Notes under the pieces: generated by a model
What the model saw: only the letters and a program-made list of their open reading frames with translations
The model's database searches: none
What the model was told of the DNA's origin: nothing
Part shown: in pieces, positions 25,445-37,041 of the stretch
Position numbering within the stretch: position 1 is the stretch's first letter
How the letters are laid out: each line of letters begins with the position of its first letter
Source: Heterobilharzia americana
Lineage: Eukaryota; Platyhelminthes; Trematoda; Strigeidida; Schistosomatidae
Assembly: GCA_944470555.2 (NCBI GenBank)
Contig: OX104127.1
Coordinates: 47,048,934-47,112,933 of the forward strand
Direction of reading: 5' to 3'
DNA: 64,000 nt
Made by a program: the position numbers and the translations under genes

Positions 25445-25540
25445 TACTTGGTATGAATATTGACAATAAATTATGTACGAAACGTCCAGTAAGTGATACT
25501 GTTTCACTGTGTGACATTTCTAATAAACAAACTAAACAAT
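25445..25540 (+). repeat. Unnamed dispersed repeat family 1, copy 4 (plus)
   Basis: Reads AATAAATTATGTACGAAACG, GATACTGTTTCACTGTGTGA and TCTAATAAACAAACTAAAC. It aligns with minus-strand segments at 13.75, 21.4 and 24.97 kb. The open frame across it has no recognisable domain. Confidence 0.6.
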
Positions 25541-26361
25541 TTGTTGAGTTTCTAAAAAACAGAGGAAGTTGATTTGCGTCTTTTCATGTGTTCACTGACA
25601 TACCTCTGGGAAACAATATTTCATACCTATTTCAAAAATGACTTTGTGTGTTGACTCTTTAATTAAGTATCACTGTCAGCAGGTAGATTATCACAAGAGA
25701 CAACTTCATTTTATTTTACGCGAAAAAGGCCATCTGTTGAAGATTATCCCAACTGAAGTAAAACTTATTCCCTAAGAAGGTAACATTTCACTGTGGTATA
25801 TGATGGTTTTGAAACGATTATAATAATGGGAGGTTAATGCATCAGTTACTAAGTAACTGGTTTCCTACATTTATTGAAGCACATGGTTTCCACCATGGAA
25901 AATTTTCAGCAGAGGTTAAGCAATTTAGGGAAACAAATAGTATCGCCAGGACCTCACTTTGTGATACATAAAAATATTTTTCATTTGAAACACAAATTAA
26001 GTGTAGATTTCAGGAAACCTTGGCAGACGCACTTGTTAGAGTTGAACATTCTGTTCTGTGTAGTAGTTCTTAAGGTTAGTGCATGCTATTTATTTATAAA
26101 GTTAAGATTAACTAAAACGTTTCTCTTCAGCAAACTCAGATGACATTTTAGAACCATTTGTTTGTCCAAAATATAGAGTGTGGAATGAGTTATCTACTAG
26201 GCACACCAGAATTCAAAGTATGATTGCTTGTATTATACCATCTTTGATAGAATCGAATTGATCGGTCTCTATCGGTATATGGGCTCCCGTGTGGATGCCT
26301 CGATATTACCTGTGTTTTACTTATAGTAATGAATGGATTGTGGCTAGCAGTGGAATGTAGG

Positions 26362-26399
26362 ACACTCATTTCGTCTTATTTGGTGTTCGTCAGCTGGAT
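26362..26399 (-). ncRNA. Hammerhead ribozyme, minus strand, weakened
   Basis: On the minus strand: ATCCAG, core CTGACGA (only tolerant position 7 changed), GACGAAAT with GAAA kept, and GTGTC with the cleavage triplet kept. Stem II (ACAC against AGAC) no longer pairs and stem I is partly mismatched (ATCCAG with CTACAT). The conserved single-stranded core is intact but the helices are not, so activity is doubtful. Confidence 0.7.
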
Positions 26400-26448
26400 G
26401 TTATTCCTACCGAGATTAAGAACAACATCGCTCACTGGAAGGCAGGTA

Positions 26449-26494
26449 CATCCAGCTGACCAGATTCAAATAAGACGAAATGTGCATTCTAGAT
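26449..26494 (+). ncRNA. Decayed hammerhead ribozyme (plus strand)
   Basis: ACATCCAG, core CTGACCA (G8 changed to C), AAGACGAAATGTG, then ATTC where GTCC is expected, then TAGAT. Loss of G8 and of the GTC triplet should abolish cleavage. Confidence 0.7.
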
Positions 26495-26540
26495 TTCAAT
26501 GCTAGCCACTATCGATCATTACCATAACTTAAAGTGCTTC

Positions 26541-29033
26541 CAATTTATCCCACTTAGTATACCTACCAATAATATTTGTCATTAGAAGTAGGTGCTGTCA
26601 GAAAAAAGTAGTGAAAGGCAGTGTTTACTTGCGTTCTTCCCAAATAACATCCTATATTGTTTCAAGCAACTTTTTATCTGTAGACACTATTTATACAAAA
26701 TGAAAAAGTTAATTTAGTAGGCGAATTTCAAGGTTGTCCAGTTTTATCCCCTTTATACCATGTTGCAATTATTTGTATGGTAAAACAGGTTGTTACTTCT
26801 TCCCCCGCTCAGTAAATGCAATTGCAAAAACATTAATTACACTGGAATATATTATAATCTAGGCCATTTGAATGTTAAATACTACTTTCGCTCGAGTGGT
26901 AACTCAACAGACCAGAAGCATCTTCCTTTTTAATCGTCATACACTACTGTGTGACTAATTCGAAATATTTTATTACGTCCTGCATAAAATCCACAACATC
27001 CCAGTTTTCAGGTAAAGGGCGAGTGTTTTGTCATGATAGTACTATAATATTTTTAGTGTCAAAAAAGTATGCTCAGATAATTGCCATTAACCCTGAAGTA
27101 TGCAAACAATCTGTCATATATTGAAAAACAAAGTTTTCAGCCTTTAACCTTCTGATTTGTTTTTCTAAACGCGTAATCTCTTACCGTTTGGTGTGCAACC
27201 AACAATCTTGTTCAGTGTGTATACATCGAAAGGGGAAATAACATTACATCGGTATTATTGTTGGTAAGCTCAGAAAATCTCATTTTTGACCTGTTCGTTT
27301 ATTACATTCCAACTGAGACGTATACAATTGGACTATTAATATATTCATTCTTTTTTCCATACCAGTCCAATTGATTTTATTCCATTTGGCATTTTTGTCC
27401 GCAATTATATCGACAAAATCTGTTTGCTCTTTTTTGATTAATGGTTCTATGTATTAATTGCATAACACTTTAATTAACTTATCATTGTGGAACAAAATAT
27501 TTATAAAGACTTATGACTCGTAAAAATATTTCCCTTATCAACCAATATAATAATTAAATGGTTTCTGTCCTTTCTACTGGAAAATGTTAATTAACTTATT
27601 TATTTCCATATTTTCTGAATGTTTTGTGGACGCTAAGCAAGTTGACATGGGGAATAAAACTGCATGTAATTAAGGTTAAGCACACATTATGTGCATATGT
27701 ACCGAAACTTATTCTAATGCTATTGGATGAATTTAGTTTTATGTCAACAATTATTGAAACATTTCTCAAATGGATTTTTAATGTATTGGCTTCGTCCACT
27801 CTAACAATGAATTCTATCGAAACATCTGCTGTGATTCAACTAACATCTTGTGGTAATTTTATAAACTTCATATAATTTTATGAATTACTGTTTGCACAGT
27901 TCAAACATTCATTTTCTCCAACTTTGTATTATTTGAGATGTGCTACAGCGTATGTTTCAAACTTACTCAGAAACGTACTCAGGTGTATGTTAGGATAATG
28001 TTACCAGCGTACATTTTATTTGTAAAAGTGATTTAAACTAGGAACTATATCAAATCAGAGGTATGAAGTATATCAATTACAACCAAAGGCAAAGCAAAAC
28101 GTGACATTTATTCATCATAGAAACTAATGAAAATGAAAGCACTGACCACGAGAGTTTATAAGATCACTATCATTTGGCTAGGAATATTTTGGATAAATGA
28201 AAATATTATGAACTAAGTGGTAGTTGTATAGATTCTTTATCTCTAGCTAACCTGAGCGACTTGAGAAAATGGGACCTATAAAGAGCGTCACCGAAAAAGT
28301 AAATGCATACTATAGTGTCAATACAATTTTATGTGCCCCTATCTGCAAACTGAAGCAGTGGAATTTTTTATGACCCATAATATTATCTTTCTTGCATATG
28401 TTTACACTACACAACTAATTAACTTCTGTGTCACTTTTAGTAGATTTTTGGTGTACGTTTATTCACTGATTAAAATTAATCATTAGGATAATACATTACC
28501 ACGGTACATTCAAGTGAATAAGACATCTTTTCGTGTCACATCAATTTGACTAGTCCAGTGTTGTGAGATTTCGACTATGACTTGCTTTTTAAAAACTATA
28601 GGTTATGAATATCTAATACATATAACAGGATACGTGAAAAAGAATGTCTACTTCCGCTTACCTCTTGGTTCTAATAGCCACACGGTAGGGTCCGTACATG
28701 CTTAGCTGTTAAAAATATCAGCGTGAACCATGCAATTCGTAAGTCATTTGCAAACTGATAACTGTTACAATTTACCTGATAAGTATCAACAAGGACTAAG
28801 GAAGCTCAGTTTGTTTAAATATTCAATCTTGAATAACCTATGAAATTCACAGTGAAAGTGAGCTTTAGCTCTACTTGATATGAATTTACACTTACGAATT
28901 CAAACCAGGAAAAGAAAGGTTTCATCGTTGAGATAATCTGACCCGTGCCCAAAATATTCTTCGATGCCGAGGAAACGAAGATTTATCAGCAGGATACGTG
29001 CTAACTGTTAATTGACGACCACCATTACTATTT
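26541..29033. other. AT-rich stretch with no gene recognised
   Basis: Open frames at 27596-27799 minus and 27624-27875 plus overlap each other and carry no motif. Nothing else recognised. It ends at the 3' tail of RTE copy A. Confidence 0.5.
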
Positions 29034-29159
29034 ATTTTTTATCCCTTGGGTTCCTAGTGGAACATAGGGCTTCAGTAGCATATAGCCATCCCACTCTGTT
29101 TTCTGAAGTCTTTTGAACATGGCTCCACGACTGCCCACAAGCTTTCATTTCTTCCTCAC

Positions 29160-30624
29160 ACGATCTCCTCCATGTCACCCCTTTGGATTCTACTCGTAGG
29201 CCTAACCTGGCGACTGATGTCCCCAGTCGGCCTTCTCAGTGTATGCTCAATCCATCTCCACTTCCATGTGCATATTTGTTGAGTAATAGGTTCTTGGTTG
29301 CTTCGTTGCCAGAGTTCCTTCTTACTTATTCTTTCTGGCCAGCTGAGCTTCAGTATTGAGTGAGCGTAGGCAGCCGTTGATGAATGTCTGTAGTTTGATA
29401 GAAATGCTTTTCATGACATGCCAAGTTTCTGAACCATATAGCAGCACTAACTTGACTGGATTGGTGTTAGAAATCCGGATCTTGCTTGTTCTTTGTGCTG
29501 AGTGCAGTAAATCTCCACAGTGATCTCCGATTAATGAAAGCCTTTCTTGCTTTTCCGATCCTAGTTTTGACATCGTCATCCGTGCCTGTGCTGCGTGTAG
29601 TTGAAACGATACTGCCTAGATAGGTGTAGGTAAAAGAGACTATATACTTTACAATTCTCCCGTTCATAGTGATTGGTGCTTGCTGTTGTTGTCGGCGGTG
29701 GTTGGGCATCTTCATCACCTCTGTCTTCTCTACGTTCACCTGAAGTCCCGTCTTCGCTGCATCGCCTCTTCCGTCAACTTGTTAGTTTTCGCCTGTAGAT
29801 CTTCAAGTTTGTGTGACATTAGACACAAGTCATCGTCGAAATCCAAATCTTCCTCTGGGGTCTTCATCGGTCCAGCCAGTGTATCCCCCTCTTCTCGATC
29901 CTCACTGTTTGTTGCATGATCCAGTCCACTACAATCAGGAAGATCATGGGTGATAGTAGACAGCCTTGTCTTACTCCTTCCTGTTCTCATTTCAAAGGCA
30001 TCACTGAGCTTCCTATTGTGAGTTACTTGGCATGTGGCGTCTCCATACAGTTGTTGGATGAGTTTGATAAAGGTTTGTGGTACTCCGTAGTGTTGAAGCA
30101 GCAGCCTGCCAAATGACTTCTCGGTCGACGCTGTCGAAGGCCTTTTCAAAGTCGATGAAGTTGAGGTATAGTTGAGTTGACTGCCATTCGTTACTCTGTT
30201 CTATGATGATGTGAAGTGTTGCAATTTGGTCCGCACATGATTTGTACTTCCTGTAGCCAGCCAGCCAGGCTTTTCCCGTCTTTGTTTTGAATCCAGTGCA
30301 TTGTTTAGTCTCTCCAGGATGATGCGGCTTAACATTTTGCTTGGGGTGGGCAGCAGCATGATTTCGCGCCAGTTCCTGTTATTGCAAACACTGAGATCGC
30401 CCTTCTTTAGAAGTTTGGCAAGGTAGCCATTCTTTCAATCAATAGGCAGGTGCATTTCCTCCCTTCCAGACCTTCTGCAGTAGTGGTGTGAGCATGTCCG
30501 CTGTTGTCTCGGCGTCTGATCTCAGTGCTTCTGGCGGGATTCCATGTGGTCCTGCCGCTTTCTCGGATTTCAGTAACTTTATGGTGCTCAGGACTTCGAC
30601 TTTTGTCGTAGGATTTGCGTTCAC
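29160..30624 (-). pseudogene. RTE copy A reverse transcriptase, broken, active site altered
   Basis: Pieces in at least four registers. 30439-30624 has KSEKAAGPHGIPPEALR (motif 1 region, with Asp changed to His). Near 30140, conceptual reading gives FEKAFDSVDREV, with motif A intact. 29736-30149 has FIKLIQQLYGDATCQV, then a frameshift where RQGCLLSP should follow, then DLDFDDDLCLM, in which the catalytic FADD box reads FDDD. 29467-29739 has the thumb region (NVEKTEVMKMP, FTYTYLGSIVSTT). 29322-29579 has VKLVLLYGSETW. The altered box and frameshifts make it non-functional. Confidence 0.88.
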
Positions 30625-31169
30625 TTGTAGTTCACTGGTAGTTCTGTGGCTGCAGGTGGCATTTCTGGATAAAGAGCAGGTGGTGGTCGATTCAAGAGTT
30701 CTTCGAAGTGGTCAGCCCATCGTTTCCTATGTTTCTCTTCTTTGATAATTATATTTCCTTCATCATCTTTTATTGGTTTCATGTGTATTGATCTCTTCCC
30801 AAATAGTAACCTGGTTATTTGATACAGTGTTGTCAGGTCTCTCCTACCAGCAGCCTGTTCTGCTTCAGTTGCAATTGTGTCGTAGAAGCGTCTTTTGTTC
30901 TTGCGCGCACTCTTCTTCACTTCTTTGTCCAGTATTTTATACCTTGTACTCAGTTCCTCTTCTCGTCGTTCATCCTTGCACTGCACTGGTTCATCTTCTG
31001 CTTCACCATCCTCCTCTCCCTCCTCCATCAACTTCCATGTGTCCGTCGATATCCATCCCTTATCTTCTTTCTTCTTCCTTCCTAATACGATTATGCAGGT
31101 TTCCTTCCACGTCTCTTTCAGAGAGTCCCAGTGTTCTTCCACACAGGTTTCTTCAGGGATGTTGCTCAA
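30621..31169 (-). pseudogene. RTE copy A linker between endonuclease and reverse transcriptase
   Basis: The longest intact frame of copy A (182 residues). It contains EEHWDSLKETWKETC, LGRKKKEDKGWISTDTWKL, a charged helical stretch and KRWADHFEELLNRPPP, the segment that normally leads into the reverse transcriptase fingers. In copy C the same region is broken near 60103-60324. No catalytic motif lies here; its role is structural linkage in the element's polyprotein. Confidence 0.85.
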
Positions 31170-31340
31170 CGCCTCCCATTCTGTTCTGATGGCTGACGCA
31201 TAGATGTCGTTTGTAATTTCGTCCTTCAGTTTCTGTTCTTGTTGTTGAACTTGAACTGTAGTCTATCACCAGCTTCCTTGAAGGCTTTCAACTTGATTTT
31301 GAAGGTAGGTTCCTTGCACTAGACAGTGAGTGGTGTGAAC

Positions 31341-32104
31341 CTACGTCCACTCCCTTTCTTGATCTTGTGTCAAGTAGGCCACTTCTCCACTTTCTTCACA
31401 TTGAGATAAAGTCGATCTGATTTTTAGTGTGTCCATCTGGTGTCTCGTGAAATCCATGTCGCTCGCTTTGTGAATATCCTTGTGTTTGTGCACACTGCCT
31501 CCAATAACCAGATCGTTGAATGCACAGAATTCTGCAAACAATTCTCCATTCTCGTTCATTTCACCGAGCGCTCCTCAACCCATGGTTAGTTCTCTTTTCC
31601 TATGTTGCCCGCTACGAGTTTGGCATTCATGTCGCCCATTAGAATTTTCATGTCGCCAACTAAGGTCCTGTCCAATGTTGATTGCAGTTGTCTATAGAAT
31701 TTCTCCTTCTACTCTTGATCTGCATTAATTTTAGGTGTGAAGCGTAACATTGTATGATTGTGTTTTTCCTTCCTTTTGAGTTGAACACTGATGTCATAAT
31801 CCTGGAGGAGATTGGTTTCCATTGCATGAGAGAAAGCCTTCGATGCTATTGGGGACATCATGATGGCCACTGCCTCCATTTGCTTTTGTTTGTCGTCTGG
31901 GTGACCGGAGTAGATTATTAACTCCTCTCGAGTTAAAAGTTTGGAGAGTCCACTTCCATTCCACCTGCTTTCACAGATTCCTAGCACTTCTATGTTACAC
32001 CTCATCTCTTTGGTAATCTGGGTAGCCTTGGTGGGTTGATACATGGTGCGAACATTCCATGTCCCTATTCTTGCTTTCGCTTTCGTCGAGAAGATAGAAG
32101 ACAC
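31341..32104 (-). pseudogene. RTE copy A endonuclease domain, broken
   Basis: The first piece (31709-32104, 131 residues) begins near KARIGTWNVRTM, the start of the exonuclease-endonuclease-phosphatase fold used by non-LTR elements to nick target DNA. It continues through IEVLGICESRWNGSG, where the Glu is a metal-binding candidate, and IIYSGHPDD. A frameshift near 31710 follows ISVQLKRKEKHNHTMLRF. A second piece (31341-31559) holds NENGELFAEFCAFNDLVIGG and DIHKASDMDFTRHQMDTL. The region where the catalytic SDHH motif is expected (about 31325) reads Ser-His-His-Ser-Leu, as in copy C. It cannot encode a working enzyme. Confidence 0.85.
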
Positions 32105-32336
32105 ATCGGCTGACTGGCTTCCCGATGGCTTTCACCAACTGGCGTCATTTCGTCTCTCCGATTCCAGCGAGGAATAAGTTTGTTTTTATGCTTTATAATT
32201 TTTCGTGCTTTGAAGTTTCTTTAGCAGTTGGATTGGTTTTACGGGGTAGGGTTGCTAGGCCTTTGCCTAACCTTACCTCTTTACCCAGACTTAGGACCGG
32301 CTAGTAACTAGTGAACTAGTTAAACAGGCCAGGTTA

Positions 32337-35300
32337 ACTCATCAATAGTCAGTAAAAGTTTAAATTCACGTTTGTAATAAAAAGATCGTTTTGTAGATAA
32401 GAAGCCTGGAGTTATACCCCCAAAAAATGAGTAAGCACATAAATCACATGAAATTACTTGCTTCGAACTATTCATGCAGTGACATGTGTATTCTAGGAAA
32501 AGATGCACAATTGTAATGACACTGAAAATGTGCACCATGAGTTAAATAGCATATAGATCAAGCAAGTGAACTCGATTTAAGTCGACTTTAAAGTATAAAA
32601 ATAGTCTGAATACTGATAACATGAAGTGCCATTATAACACTAATAACCCTGCTAAACAAGTAGACATCATAATCTTCAGGTAAACCACTTGAAACTTGCA
32701 TTTGGGAGTTTCCTTATACATTAATTTTTTTATTAGCACCTGAGGTAAATAATTTTTTATCTAGCAAAATTGTGTAGTTTGAAAAGCGATTAAAATTGAA
32801 GGTAACTTTGTGTTACGCATTCTGTGCTCTTTGACCAGAAAAAACATTATTATTATACAGACGATTTAGGGAATACTTTTCGTATTTCTCCACAAGTTAT
32901 CTCAATCACTTTTTGGACAACAGCACCTTCACAGAATCGGCTCCTTTTTGGGAACATCAAGTGTTCTGGACGCACAATGCAAACGAAGTCCAGCTCTGCA
33001 AAATGTTGAAACCAGCTTTTATAAACTGTTTGTAGCTTATCACAATGTTTTCACAAGCAGAACTGTTTACGAGAAAATCATCGCTAATTATTTGATGAAA
33101 ATAACTGTATTTCGGCAAATATTTGAGTTACATATATACGCCAACATTATTTGGTTCATTAAGTAGGTATGCATTTTTAAAGTGGCCATATGTATGTAAA
33201 TCAAAAAGCAGAATATGACTAATGTTACAGAAAACAGCTTTCTATTCCATCATCAACATCAAGCAGTCTAGATATACGACCGAAATACATATAGTTTCAT
33301 CAGAACAATGAGTTTGGACATTCATCGACTGGTTGTATAAATTCACTTAAGTGAACATGTGGTAGATGTTTGGTGTAAATGTTCTATACAACTTTATTCT
33401 GTACTGTACTAAGGGCTTAATGTCACATGTTATTTTGGCATAAAAACACCATAATCTACCAGATTCCAGGTAATGGTTATGAGGTCAAGAACGCAGGTCA
33501 AAGCAGTCAATCAACGTACGTCTGGATAGTGGAGCACAGAAATTTACAGAAGGATGAAATGAAAGACCCGAGTAAGATAAGTAGTTCGTAGAAAAACTTG
33601 GGCATCGCTCTGGATGCTGTGACTCGTAATCACGCTCTGGGGTGGGACTAAATGATAATTGTAAAATTTAGTTTTATCTAGGTGAAGGGAAAGATCGACT
33701 ATAGATTCCTTGTTCACTGAATCAACATCTAACACATGTAACAGGAATGATTCATCGTTTATAGCAGATATTTAGTGACATTTGCTACCACTGAAGTGAA
33801 ATAATGGAGAACTGTTCGATCATATAGGTGAAGTCTGAAAGTGGCATGACTACTGAGATTTAAGTATGAACACAAATTCTACTGATCCTATCATTCCATC
33901 AGTGATATTGTGCAGTTCGAAATGGAGTTAGCGCACTAACAAGTAGTTAAAGGCCAACATAACCATCAAAAGCCTGTCAATTGGTTGAAATTTGAGAACG
34001 GAGTGATACCTGTGCACGAACCATTGATTTTATTAAGAGAAAAAGGATTTGGTGCTAAAAGTGGTGGAAGGCATATCCATGTTTCTGTAAAAGAACAAAT
34101 GTGCAATATGTAGTCAATACTAAGGTAGACTTGTTTCTGTGATGGATTGCGAGGAATTAACTGTTACAAGGTAAATACGTCACAGGTTTGCTTTTGAATT
34201 TCTATTAACAGTAATAAAACTAAAGTTAGTTGTGAAGTCGTAGACTGTGTTTATGAATCATTCATATCTTCGTGCGCAGTTGAATCATGTAGTTTGAATT
34301 CAATACTTTAACGCATTTATCCTTTTGTGGTCCTCGATACTAGACTTATCATTGATGTTATCAGGAATACAACAAACCGTAATGTCTCATTTGCTCTCCA
34401 TATCTAATGGTTTTTTGGTCGGAAGTAAAATATCAAGTGAATGATAAGACTGAATGTATATATTCTTCCCATTAAATCTAATTCTTTCTTCCACATCATT
34501 AAACTTCTTGTCGATAATACCTCTACTGTTGCATCTGGTGACAATGGACAGTGAGAATATTGACCGTAAATTGTGGTATTTCTAATCACTAACTGTTTCA
34601 CAGAAATGATTATTTTCTCTGATTAAAATAGCGTAAAGCGCACAGCTCTATCAATCTTCTCATTCAAATTTATAAGCTATAAGAATATTTCTGATTTATA
34701 AATGCAAAACTTTGTGTTGGAAAAACTACTGAAATTAAAATCTACAAGACATTATTTGTTATTTTCTTGCCTGGTGTTTCTAAAATAAGATCTCAAAACA
34801 GTATGCCAATATTAATAAGAATGATATTTGATCTACAACCACCGAAGTGACCGAGTGGAAGTGACTGACAGAATAATATGGAATATGAGATCGCTACTAA
34901 CACAATAAGATGCTTGGACTAGATATAAATATCGACTGTTCTCCTTCAGACCTGATGCTCGACTGTGCCTCGAACATCAAAAGACAAAGACTGGCCTGTG
35001 CGCATAAGGAAGACAACTTTATTTGACAAAAAACACATTTATACACAGTTTTTCGTCAGAGAATAAACCCACTAGGACACATACTGATTGGTAAGCTGTC
35101 GGGCAAAATTGACCAATAAGGACTTCCTTGCCCACACAGTAACATGAAACAAGGTCGACATCCAAAATTTCTACCTTAGCAGCTGATGATTTAGAATGCT
35201 GATTTTGATTTGGGCCGCTTCCTTTCAACCGATGCTTACTGAAATGTTTTACTCATATGATTAAACGGAATCGGTGGAGTTCGCATCATAAAGTTATAAG

Positions 35301-35364
35301 CCAGTAATTAAAGCAGTTATTTAATTCTTCATGATAAACAAACAACTAACTAGATATAGAAGTA
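32337..35364. other. AT-rich stretch with no gene recognised
   Basis: Short open frames only (for example 32948-33166, and 33544-33735 minus). No repeat family recognised. Confidence 0.5.
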
Positions 35365-35568
35365 GTTTTCATTATGGACTGACGTCAGTTGGGAAACCAG
35401 TGAAAATGATTAACGCGTTCGGCGTGAAACCCGAAGGTTCTGAGTTCCATCCTTAGCCGGGTCATGAGTGCGTACTGCTGAGGAGTCCCATACTAGGACG
35501 AAACAGCCGTCCAGTGGTCTCAGATTTTCAATGGTTCCCTAACTGACCTCAGTCCATGATGAATACTA
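35365..35568 (+). mobile_element. Hammerhead SINE-like element, family 2, with inverted-repeat ends
   Basis: The left end TCATTATGGACTGACGTCAG then TTGGGAAACCA is the inverted repeat of the right end TGGTTCCCTAACTGACCTCA then GTCCATGATGAAT, about 30 bp each. Inside are a tRNA-like region (GATTAACGCGTTCGG, then GGTTCTGAGTTCCATCC at about 35435 as a box-B-like stretch) and a plus-strand hammerhead. The left minus-strand hammerhead seen in the 22 kb relative is absent here, apparently deleted. The element is about 200 bp long and seems fairly young, because the ribozyme is nearly intact. Confidence 0.8.
35474..35515 (+). ncRNA. Hammerhead ribozyme, plausibly active (position 7 is G)
   Basis: Stem I: ACTG (35474-35477) with CAGT (35512-35515). 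Core CTGAGGA (35478-35484), which fits the CUGANGA rule because position 7 tolerates any base. Stem II: GTCC (35485-35488) with GGAC (35496-35499) around a 7-nt loop. GAAA at 35500-35503, a minimal stem III (AC with GT around AGCC), and the GTC triplet at 35509-35511. The cut would fall after 35511. Stem I may extend imperfectly. All bases known to be essential are present. Confidence 0.85.
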
Positions 35569-36877
35569 CTTCTTAATTAAAAAAAAGAAATCCCCATTAA
35601 TTTCGAGAATAAATAACTAGATCCTTGAATTATGTTCTTCATCAGGCTGAAATGTGCATACTGATTACTGCAAAAAAATGAAATCGAACATTTCTATTTG
35701 ATAGACTTGCTAATGTAAAATGTTGATATTCGCATTATTTGAAACATCAATCACAGGAAAAGGTTCAGAAAACGTTTATGTTGATTTGATAAGATAAATG
35801 AATGCAGTTTTTTGTTATTTAAGTGTATTAAAATAGAGCTTTCAGCTTCTGAAAGCAATTAGGCTACATTTTGCGGAATACAAGACCGGTGTGTGTTTAC
35901 CGTTTCCCAGAATCAAAGGAATAATCTTTTTAGTTTATCTTAATCGGCAGTGCCTTTAAAATATATATTATTTTATTCTGAAATGTTTAAATGCAACTAC
36001 AGGTTGCTATCAAAAGATCGGATAAAATATACAAATCTATATGCTTGGAATTTCAAAACAGTTTCTAACGTAACAGGGGAAAAAAGTTATCAAAACCTAC
36101 ATTCATGTTGCATCAAATATACTGTCTCAATGTTTTTACTCACTATAGATGTCATTTTCATTATAAAAAAGATTTTTTATCATCTCTGACTTCATGTTTT
36201 ACAAATTTACTGATAATGATGCACTGATATAACTGGAATTTGTGTTTAGCTGTCACTAAACATTCTTTAAAGTTCATCTTTTCGAAAGTTTGAAAATTTT
36301 CTCACATGAAAGAGCAGTTTTACTCATGAAGGTAGACTGATTTCCCTTCATAGTGAACCACTCAGATGAACAACCCATGTTATAATTCCTGTTATTCAGA
36401 TGAGTCAAACTTTGCAACTGACTGCCTTAAATGTTTCTTGGCTGATAAGCATTCTTAATGGTTTTTTATCCACTGATGCAGTTTCTAGTGGGAATTCTGT
36501 CCGCAGAAAAATATTTCTGCCTTATTAATCATATACTTCACTCACTTTTTACAGTAATAGGTGTTTTCCGAAATGCACAGAGTTTTGTTACTTCATTTTT
36601 GTGATGTAGAACCGGTGATGAATCATGTGAAGAAATAACACACGCTTACACAACTCTGTTTATTAGTTGAATCTCTAATAATAAAGGCTTCTCTAAGTTT
36701 GCCTGAATGCGTTGTCAATGGGCTCAGTATCTCAAAAGCGAAGTTAGCCAGTGTTTTCATTCTTTCCATACGATTAAATTGATTGTCTGCGGCATACAAA
36801 AGTTCCTGTATGTGTATTAGAAAATGAGTATCTTCAGATGAATGATGCATTAGAATTGATTGAATTAGAATTATTCT
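35569..36877. other. AT-rich stretch with no gene recognised
   Basis: A plus-strand frame at 35950-36189 and a minus-strand frame at 36623-36937 have no recognisable motif; the latter runs into the neighbouring SINE-like element. No gene supported. Confidence 0.5.
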
Positions 36878-36929
36878 AAAGGTGGTATTCATCCACGACT
36901 GATATAAGCTGGTGAACCATTGGAAGTCT

Positions 36930-36973
36930 ATAAGCACTGAGCAGCAGTCTGGTCCTAGTAGGCGACTTTTCAG
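36930..36973 (-). ncRNA. Decayed hammerhead ribozyme (minus strand)
   Basis: The minus strand CTGCTGAAAAGTCGCCTACT then AGGACCAGACTGCTGCTC aligns with the 35.4 kb ribozyme. The core reads CTGAAAA (G8 lost), GAAA reads CAGA and the GTC triplet reads GCT. Inactive. Confidence 0.65.
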
Positions 36974-37041
36974 CAGTGGGTACCCACAACCTTGTCGAAT
37001 GGTCGGAATCAGGACATTCTGTTTCCGTGGCGAGCACTTTA

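Larger units (their letters stand above)
24201..26244. other. AT-rich stretch with two dispersed-repeat scraps
   Basis: No gene recognised. Copies of the first unnamed dispersed repeat lie at about 24935-25015 (minus) and 25445-25540 (plus), making a loosely inverted pair some 500 bp apart. Open frames at 24878-25120 minus and 25366-25572 plus both contain Ser-Asn-Lys-Gln-Thr because they overlap the repeat; this is not evidence for a protein. Confidence 0.5.
26245..26540 (+). mobile_element. Inverted hammerhead composite element, family 1
   Basis: The head GATCGGTCTCT, ATATGGGCTCC and ATGCCTCGATATTACC matches the 10.8 kb element. A minus-strand hammerhead (26362-26399) and a plus-strand hammerhead (26449-26494) face each other across about 50 bp, and each is followed outward by a GCTAGCCAC tail. 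The result is a near-palindrome of about 180 bp. The pol III region has been lost between the two ribozymes. Confidence 0.78.
29034..32336 (-). mobile_element. RTE-type non-LTR retrotransposon, copy A (near full length, decayed)
   Basis: About 3.3 kb on the minus strand, clearly more GC-rich than its surroundings. The 5' end near 32336 (AACCTGGCCTGTTTAACTAG) matches the 5' end of copy C, and the 3' end near 29041 (ACTAGGAACCCAAGGGAT) matches the ends of B and C, followed by an A/T-rich tail rather than a clean TAA repeat. Order: apurinic-type endonuclease, linker, reverse transcriptase, C-terminal basic region. No convincing target-site duplication was seen. The frame is cut into at least six pieces. 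Compared with C it lacks a short segment near 29200 and carries other lesions, so it is the older copy. Confidence 0.92.

Noticed and set aside
25366..25572. Frames at 13585, 24878 and 25366 that share short peptides such as SNKQT
   Set aside because: The likeness is at DNA level, on different strands and registers; it reflects a shared repeat, not a protein family.
30773..31203. Plus-strand open frames of 85-138 codons inside RTE copy A
   Set aside because: They are antisense to the element's own linker and reverse transcriptase, whose motifs are on the minus strand.
29026..32345. Target-site duplication for RTE copy A
   Set aside because: Only very short matches (GTTAA) flank the element, no better than chance; any duplication has decayed.
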